Assembly: GCA_030524675.1 (NCBI GenBank)
Contig: JAUNGE010000035.1
Span: 1-36,839 of the forward strand
Origin: a bacterium
Lineage (GTDB): Bacteria; Bacillota; Clostridia; Lachnospirales; Lachnospiraceae
Length of the DNA stretch: 36,839 bases
Direction of reading: 5' to 3'
Under the pieces are notes generated by a model. The model saw nothing but the letters and a program-made list of their open reading frames with translations, was not told the DNA's origin and did not search any database. How positions within the stretch are numbered: position 1 is the stretch's first letter; every line of letters starts with the position of its first letter. Shown piece by piece: positions 32,671 through 36,839 of this stretch. Both the position numbers and the translations under genes were made by a program.

Positions 32671-33372
32671 TTATTCCACTTTCATCATCCGGTAGCCCAC
32701 GCCGATGTGAGTCTGGATGTACTGTGGAGAATCCAAAGTTGGCTCCAATTTCTTTCGGAGTGTTGCCATAAAGACACGCAAGGACGCAATATCGTTATCC
32801 CAGCTCCGCCCCCAGATATTTTGGGTGATAAAGGTGTGCGTCAATACCTTGCCTACATTTTTGGACAGCAGACACAGCAGCTTATATTCAATGGGGGTCA
32901 GATGCAGCTCCTGTCCATCCAGATATGCACATCCTCCGGCATAGTCAACTTTCAGCTTTCCATTGACGAAAATAGAACTGGCAGCCAGCATTTCCGCTGT
33001 CATATAGGATAGTCTCCTCTGTGTGACCCGAAGCCGCGCCAGCAATTCTTCCACGGAAAAAGGTTTCGTCAAGTAATCATCAGCCCCTGCATCCAGTGCT
33101 TCGATTTTATCGTTATCCTCGCTGCGGGCGCTGATAACGATAATCGGTAGATTTGACCATGAGCGGATATTTTGGATTACCTGTACGCCGTCCATATCTG
33201 GCAGTCCGAGATCAAGCAGTATAATATCCGGATTGTGGGAGGAGGCTTCCAAAACAGCAGTTTTGCCATTCGCTGCGACCAAATAGCGATAATCATTGGT
33301 TTTTAAGGTAGTTGTAATCAAGTTGCGTACCGGAGGGTCATCCTCCACAACCAAGATTAAAAGTTTATTCAT
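32671..33372 (-). CDS. kdpE: KdpE-type response regulator
   Basis: A 233-residue OmpR/PhoB-class response regulator and partner of the adjacent KdpD kinase. The receiver domain has the acidic pair Asp11-Asp12, phosphoacceptor Asp54 in ILLDLGLPDMDG and Lys103 in YLTKPFS. The C-terminal winged helix (about 130-233) has LTPIEYKLLCLLSKNVGKVLTH and ends in YIQTHIGVGYRM. The start at 33372 overlaps the kdpD stop by 8 bases (ATGAATAA) with GGGAGG upstream, so translation is coupled. The longer frame upstream is not used. It is expected to control potassium-uptake genes, possibly at sites outside this window because no kdpFABC is seen. Confidence 0.93.
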   Translation of the reverse strand: MNKLLILVVEDDPPVRNLITTTLKTNDYRYLVAANGKTAVLEASSHNPDIILLDLGLPDMDGVQVIQNIRSWSNLPIIVISARSEDNDKIEALDAGADDYLTKPFSVEELLARLRVTQRRLSYMTAEMLAASSIFVNGKLKVDYAGGCAYLDGQELHLTPIEYKLLCLLSKNVGKVLTHTFITQNIWGRSWDNDIASLRVFMATLRKKLEPTLDSPQYIQTHIGVGYRMMKVE

Positions 33373-36067
33373 GTAGTTCAACCTCCCCTGCTGGTAATGT
33401 AAATGTAAAGATGGTTCCCTTTGGGTCACGGTCTGTCACCCAGATGGTTCCTCCGTGAGCAGTGACAATGGATTTGCACAGCGAAAGACCCAAACCAAGG
33501 CTCCTTCGGCTGTCCGCAATTTTGTTGGCTCCGCTATAAAACATATCAAAAATATGCGCCTTTTGCTCATCAGGAATGCCAGGACCATCATCGGAAACAG
33601 AAACAATGACTTGCTGCGACTCCTTGTCTTTCTCAGTATGGACCTCAATCACAGACCCAGCCGGTGTATACTTGATGGCGTTATCCAGCAAATTGATGAT
33701 AACCTGGACAATCAGTTTGGCATCAATGCTTGCGAGAATCAAATCTTCAGAGGCGCTGACATGGATGATGTGTTCCTTGCTTTTCCGATTGATATGCCGC
33801 AAAGCTTCTGTGATTACCTCATCCATCAACTCCACAGATTGTGTCAGATGCACTTGTCCGCCCTCGATTCTAGTAATCGCCAGCAAATTCTCCACCAGAT
33901 TAATCAGCCACATGGAATCGTCATATATATCTGAAAATGTCCGCCGCCTCGTGTCATCATCCATTTTTTGATAGTTTGCCAGTAGGTTATCGGCGTTGCC
34001 AGAAATGGAAGTCAATGGCGTGCGCAGGTCATGAGAGATGGCACGAAGCAGGTTCGCACGAAGCTGCTCGTTCCTGGCTAAAATTGCGGCTTCTTCTTTT
34101 TCCCGCGCATTTTTCATGTTTTCTAATGCCAAGGCACACTCGCCGAGAATGGACAGTAGGACGCTGTTTTCAAAAGAATCCAGAGGAATCTCGTTCATCG
34201 CGATTCCTACCACACCGTACACCTGACTGTTGACTCGAATGGCTAGATACAGGCATTTTGCGCTGGACAAAGTGTCAGTGGTGGCTCCGGCGTGCTTGTT
34301 GTTTTGCAGCACCCATGCCGCGACCGCTTCCTCATTCTCAGAAACCAGGCAGCACTGGCTGCTGTCAGGTGTCCGAAAGACACTGGGAGAATTCAGTTTC
34401 TTTCCATTTGACAAATAGACCACAATATCTTTATGCAGCAATTTTAGGAGCTGTCCCGCAGTAGCTTTTACAACAGACTGTTCGTCCGTCTCCTTTTGGA
34501 GAAGCTGATTCGTCTCAAACAGAATTTTTGTTCGATAGGCCGCATTGGCAGATTGTTTTGCGTTATTTTTCAGGCGTGTGGCGAGAGAACCAGTTAATAG
34601 CGCCACCATGAACATGATTGGGAAAGTCACCAGGTAATTCGGGTTGCTGAAGCGAAAGGTGAAGCGCGGAACGGTAAAGAAGAAATTAAACACCAATACG
34701 CTCACAATGGACGCTACAGCCCCACAAAAGCGACTCGTTGTGATGACAGAAATAACCAAAACACCGAAAATATATACGGACACGATGTTGGCCTCAGAAA
34801 AGCCCATCGTGTAAAACACATATCCTACGAGGGTAGAAGCCAGCAAGACAAGAATACTCTTTGCCAAATCACGAACCGGCATAGCGGTCACATAAAAATT
34901 TTTATTTGTGCGCTTCTGGTAGGAAATCTCAGAACCTACATCTGGAATCACGTGAATATCCAGATTGGGCGCATTGGCAATCAGACGTTCTGTCAGTGTC
35001 GGTTTGCTGAATAGGTTTCTTTTGGTAGCGGTACTTCGCCCAATCACAATTTTAGAGACGCCGGAAAGCCTTGCAAATTCTGCAATCTGATAAGGAACGT
35101 CTTCACCGTAGACGGTTTCTATATGGGCGCCAAGCTGCTCTGCCAGCCGAACATTATCCCGCAGGCGTTTCTTGTCGGCTTCGTTCATTTCGGCCGTGGC
35201 CGATGTTTCCACGAAGAGGGCAGTAAAGTTTCCTCGAAATGCCCGTGCCATCCTCGCAGCGGTGCGGATGATCTTAGCGTTGGATGGGGAGGAGGAGAGG
35301 CACACCAAAATATGCTCATCGGTGTGGTAATCTCCCCGACTCTGGATTCTGGCGCTCTCCGTCAGCAGGTTGACTCGATCCGCACAGCGGCGCAGGGCGA
35401 TTTCTCGTAAAGCGGTCAGATTTTCGAGCGTAAAAAAGTGAACTGCCGCCCGTTCCGCTTGCTCTTCCTGGTAGATATTTCCACTTGCCATGCGCTCTAA
35501 AAGTTCAGCCGGTTCAATGTCCACCAACTCCACTTGCTCCGCCTGGTCAAATACAGAATCTGGGATACGCTCCCGCACCAAAACGCCAGTAATGGAAGCA
35601 ACTGTATCGTTCAGGCTCTCAATATGCTGGACGTTGACGGTAGTGTAAACATCAATCCCAGCATTTAAAAGTTCCTGCACATCCTGATAGCGCTTGGCGT
35701 GACGGCTGCCCTCTGCATTGGTATGTGCCAATTCATCTACCAGAATCAACTGTGGTTTTCGCTCCAGCGCACGATCGATATCAAACTCCCGGAGCGTCAT
35801 CTCACCATAAGGCATCTGCTTCACAGGAAGCTGCTTTAGGCCGTTCAGCAGAGCGGTTGTCTGTGGTCTGGAATGGGGTTCTATATACCCAACAATCACC
35901 TCTATCCCGCGCTTCTTGGCCTGATGTGCCGCTTGTAACATAGCATAGGTTTTTCCCACGCCAGCGGCATAACCAAAAAATATCTTCAACTTGCCCCGTT
36001 TTTTGCTTGCTGTATCACTTCGGATTGCTCTTAAAAGCTGGTCCGGGTCTTGTCTGGGTAGTTCCAT
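33365..36067 (-). CDS. kdpD: KdpD-type sensor histidine kinase
   Basis: A potassium/osmotic-stress sensor kinase of 900 residues from the chosen start. Domains in order are the KdpD N-terminal P-loop domain with Walker A GYAAGVGKT at 32-40 and VDELAHTNAEGSRH at 110-123, and a universal-stress-protein domain at about 250-380. Four membrane segments follow between 400 and 500, then a GAF-like region to about 650, the H-box ISHDLRTPL with His679, and the ATPase domain with DNAIKYTP, DDGPGIP and GLGLSLCKS. In the USP domain Ser258-x-Ser260-x20-Phe281-Thr-Ala-Leu-Phe closely matches the SxSx20FTAxY motif reported for c-di-AMP binding by staphylococcal KdpD. The start at 36067 has AAGGAGG seven bases upstream, but the frame stays open for a further 86 codons (see next entry). 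Confidence 0.93.
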   Translation of the reverse strand: MELPRQDPDQLLRAIRSDTASKKRGKLKIFFGYAAGVGKTYAMLQAAHQAKKRGIEVIVGYIEPHSRPQTTALLNGLKQLPVKQMPYGEMTLREFDIDRALERKPQLILVDELAHTNAEGSRHAKRYQDVQELLNAGIDVYTTVNVQHIESLNDTVASITGVLVRERIPDSVFDQAEQVELVDIEPAELLERMASGNIYQEEQAERAAVHFFTLENLTALREIALRRCADRVNLLTESARIQSRGDYHTDEHILVCLSSSPSNAKIIRTAARMARAFRGNFTALFVETSATAEMNEADKKRLRDNVRLAEQLGAHIETVYGEDVPYQIAEFARLSGVSKIVIGRSTATKRNLFSKPTLTERLIANAPNLDIHVIPDVGSEISYQKRTNKNFYVTAMPVRDLAKSILVLLASTLVGYVFYTMGFSEANIVSVYIFGVLVISVITTSRFCGAVASIVSVLVFNFFFTVPRFTFRFSNPNYLVTFPIMFMVALLTGSLATRLKNNAKQSANAAYRTKILFETNQLLQKETDEQSVVKATAGQLLKLLHKDIVVYLSNGKKLNSPSVFRTPDSSQCCLVSENEEAVAAWVLQNNKHAGATTDTLSSAKCLYLAIRVNSQVYGVVGIAMNEIPLDSFENSVLLSILGECALALENMKNAREKEEAAILARNEQLRANLLRAISHDLRTPLTSISGNADNLLANYQKMDDDTRRRTFSDIYDDSMWLINLVENLLAITRIEGGQVHLTQSVELMDEVITEALRHINRKSKEHIIHVSASEDLILASIDAKLIVQVIINLLDNAIKYTPAGSVIEVHTEKDKESQQVIVSVSDDGPGIPDEQKAHIFDMFYSGANKIADSRRSLGLGLSLCKSIVTAHGGTIWVTDRDPKGTIFTFTLPAGEVELHE

Positions 36068-36325
36068 TTGCATTCCTCCTTGCCTTCTTATTATATCACA
36101 TCGTACCAGTTTAGGGTACAATTTGGAATCATGCTCCAGGACATCCGTAATACTGCCAGCAACTGTTGGGTTGCAAAATCCAAACTGCAAAGGATTTTGG
36201 CTGGATGGAAGCGGTAATTCCTGTGAATGATAGTTCGCTTCAAGAAAAGAATCCAACTTTCTCATCAGAAACCAGCCAAAAGCAAACATTACTGCCACCG
36301 CCACAAGCAATAGCACATCCTGCAT
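36068..36325 (-). CDS. small membrane-segment protein in frame with kdpD (fusion or overlapping unit)
   Basis: From the ATG at 36325, which has its own ribosome site GGGAGGTGA, an 86-codon stretch reads through into kdpD without a stop. It has one strong transmembrane helix (QDVLLLVAVAVMFAFGWFLM), then a basic and acidic stretch and LQFGFCNPTVAGSITDVLEHDSK. Small single-span proteins in this position are known next to KtrA/KdpD loci in Clostridia (from memory, not checked). Here it lacks its own stop in frame, whereas two stops in tandem (TAATAA, 36093 to 36088) sit in the +1 frame just before the kdpD ribosome site. Either it makes a 986-residue membrane-anchored KdpD, or a frameshift has removed its end. 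The preceding ktrA stop is 31 bases upstream. Confidence 0.55.
36075..36081 (-). promoter_or_regulatory. internal ribosome site deciding the kdpD start
   Basis: A full AAGGAGG (36081 to 36075) seven bases before ATG at 36067. A second ATG two codons upstream lies too close to it. This site would allow the short KdpD form to be made even though the frame upstream is open. Confidence 0.7.
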
Positions 36326-36356
36326 AGTCTCACCTCCCAGTATTAAATGCGCATCT

Positions 36357-36839
36357 TCAAATACGGAAGCATTTTTGAATGTCTCTGTTTTGGCCCAGTA
36401 CCAGCATCGTACTTTTTGGTTCCAGCACCATATTGGGAGTAACAGAAAGTTCCAGCTTTCCGTTTTTCTTGATCCCCATAATGTTAATGTTGTATTTTTG
36501 GCGAATATTAATCTGCCCAATGGTTCGGCCTGCCCAAGCTTGTGGAACCGGTATTTCAAAGATAGCATGTTCCTCATCCAGCTCTATGTAATCTAAGATG
36601 TGGTCGGCGCTGTAACGGATGGCTGTCCATTTGGCAAGCTGCTTTTCAGGGTAGACCACCTCGTCTGCACCGTTGTGCAGGAGAAATTTTGCCTGCACAT
36701 CTCTGGCCGCCCTGGAGACCACCAGGTTTGCACCAAGCTCTTTGAGCAGAGAGGTAGTTTCGAGAGAACTTTGAAAATCATTTCCAATAGCTACAATGCA
36801 GACGTCATAATTCCGGATTCCCAGAGATTCCAGAAAAGC
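36357..36839 (-). CDS. KtrA/TrkA-type potassium uptake regulatory subunit (C-terminal part)
   Basis: The last 160 codons of a cytoplasmic RCK protein; the gene enters from beyond the right edge. The visible part starts inside the NAD/ATP-binding RCK_N domain (YDVCIVAIGNDFQSSLETTSLLKELGANLVVSRA) and continues through its end (GADEVVYPEKQLAKWTAIRYSADHILDYIEL). It finishes with an RCK_C domain (about the last 80 residues, including WAGRTIGQINIRQKYNINIMGIKKNG). Such subunits gate Ktr/Trk K+ channels in response to nucleotides, and RCK_C domains of KtrA-type proteins can bind c-di-AMP. It is the first visible gene of the ktrA-kdpD-kdpE run, indicating a potassium homeostasis operon. The membrane subunit would lie further upstream. 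Confidence 0.9.
   Translation of the reverse strand, partial: AFLESLGIRNYDVCIVAIGNDFQSSLETTSLLKELGANLVVSRAARDVQAKFLLHNGADEVVYPEKQLAKWTAIRYSADHILDYIELDEEHAIFEIPVPQAWAGRTIGQINIRQKYNINIMGIKKNGKLELSVTPNMVLEPKSTMLVLGQNRDIQKCFRI

Noticed and set aside
36326-36577. Further upstream extension of kdpD beyond the ATG at 36325
   Set aside because: It would overlap the RCK_C coding region of ktrA in another frame and has no ribosome site.

Overview
The window looks like a chromosomal segment of a gut-type Clostridia bacterium, most likely Lachnospiraceae. This is an inference from purine-rich Shine-Dalgarno sites before nearly every gene, A-rich intergenic spacers, a lipoprotein-based maltodextrin importer without its own ATPase, and a KtrA plus KdpDE potassium module. 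No rRNA, tRNA, CRISPR array, prophage or insertion sequence was seen. Almost all of the sequence is tightly packed metabolic operons.

Region 1 (1-4960) holds the last codons of an upstream gene, a GH28 polygalacturonase-like enzyme, an ATZ/TRZ-type amidohydrolase and a TauE/SafE exporter, all on +. Facing them on - is a 2-keto-3-deoxygluconate kinase. GH28 and the kinase fit the two ends of a pectin/uronate pathway.

Region 2 (4961-16701) starts with a 304-bp divergent control region rich in dyads. It drives a nine-gene + operon: a YheO/DauR-like regulator, an ornithine cyclodeaminase-family dehydrogenase, a complete Dpp/Opp peptide ABC transporter (binding protein, two permeases, two ATPases), a NIF3-like metal protein, an N-acyl-D-amino-acid deacylase and a PatB/MalY-type C-S lyase/aminotransferase. 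Together they read as one pathway for importing and dismantling acylated D-amino acids, D-peptides or amino-acid conjugates. This is the strongest candidate for an undescribed system in the window.

Region 3 (16702-31070) is an alpha-glucan regulon. It contains a maltodextrin binding protein and two permeases, a HAD phosphatase, a convergent LacI-family repressor, and then an all-cytoplasmic enzyme operon: type I pullulanase, GH133 debranching enzyme, GH31 alpha-glucosidase and GH77 4-alpha-glucanotransferase. A motif GAAACTNNNCGAAA occurs twice in inverted orientation in front of the transporter and once between the -35 and -10 of the repressor's own promoter, so the regulon can be read from sequence.

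Region 4 (31071-32631) is enolase with its own strong promoter, an unusually structured leader and a clear terminator. Region 5 (32671-36839, - strand) is the end of KtrA/TrkA, a short membrane-segment reading frame fused in frame to the KdpD sensor kinase, and a KdpE response regulator. KdpD carries a c-di-AMP-binding-type motif; no kdpFABC genes are present in the window.
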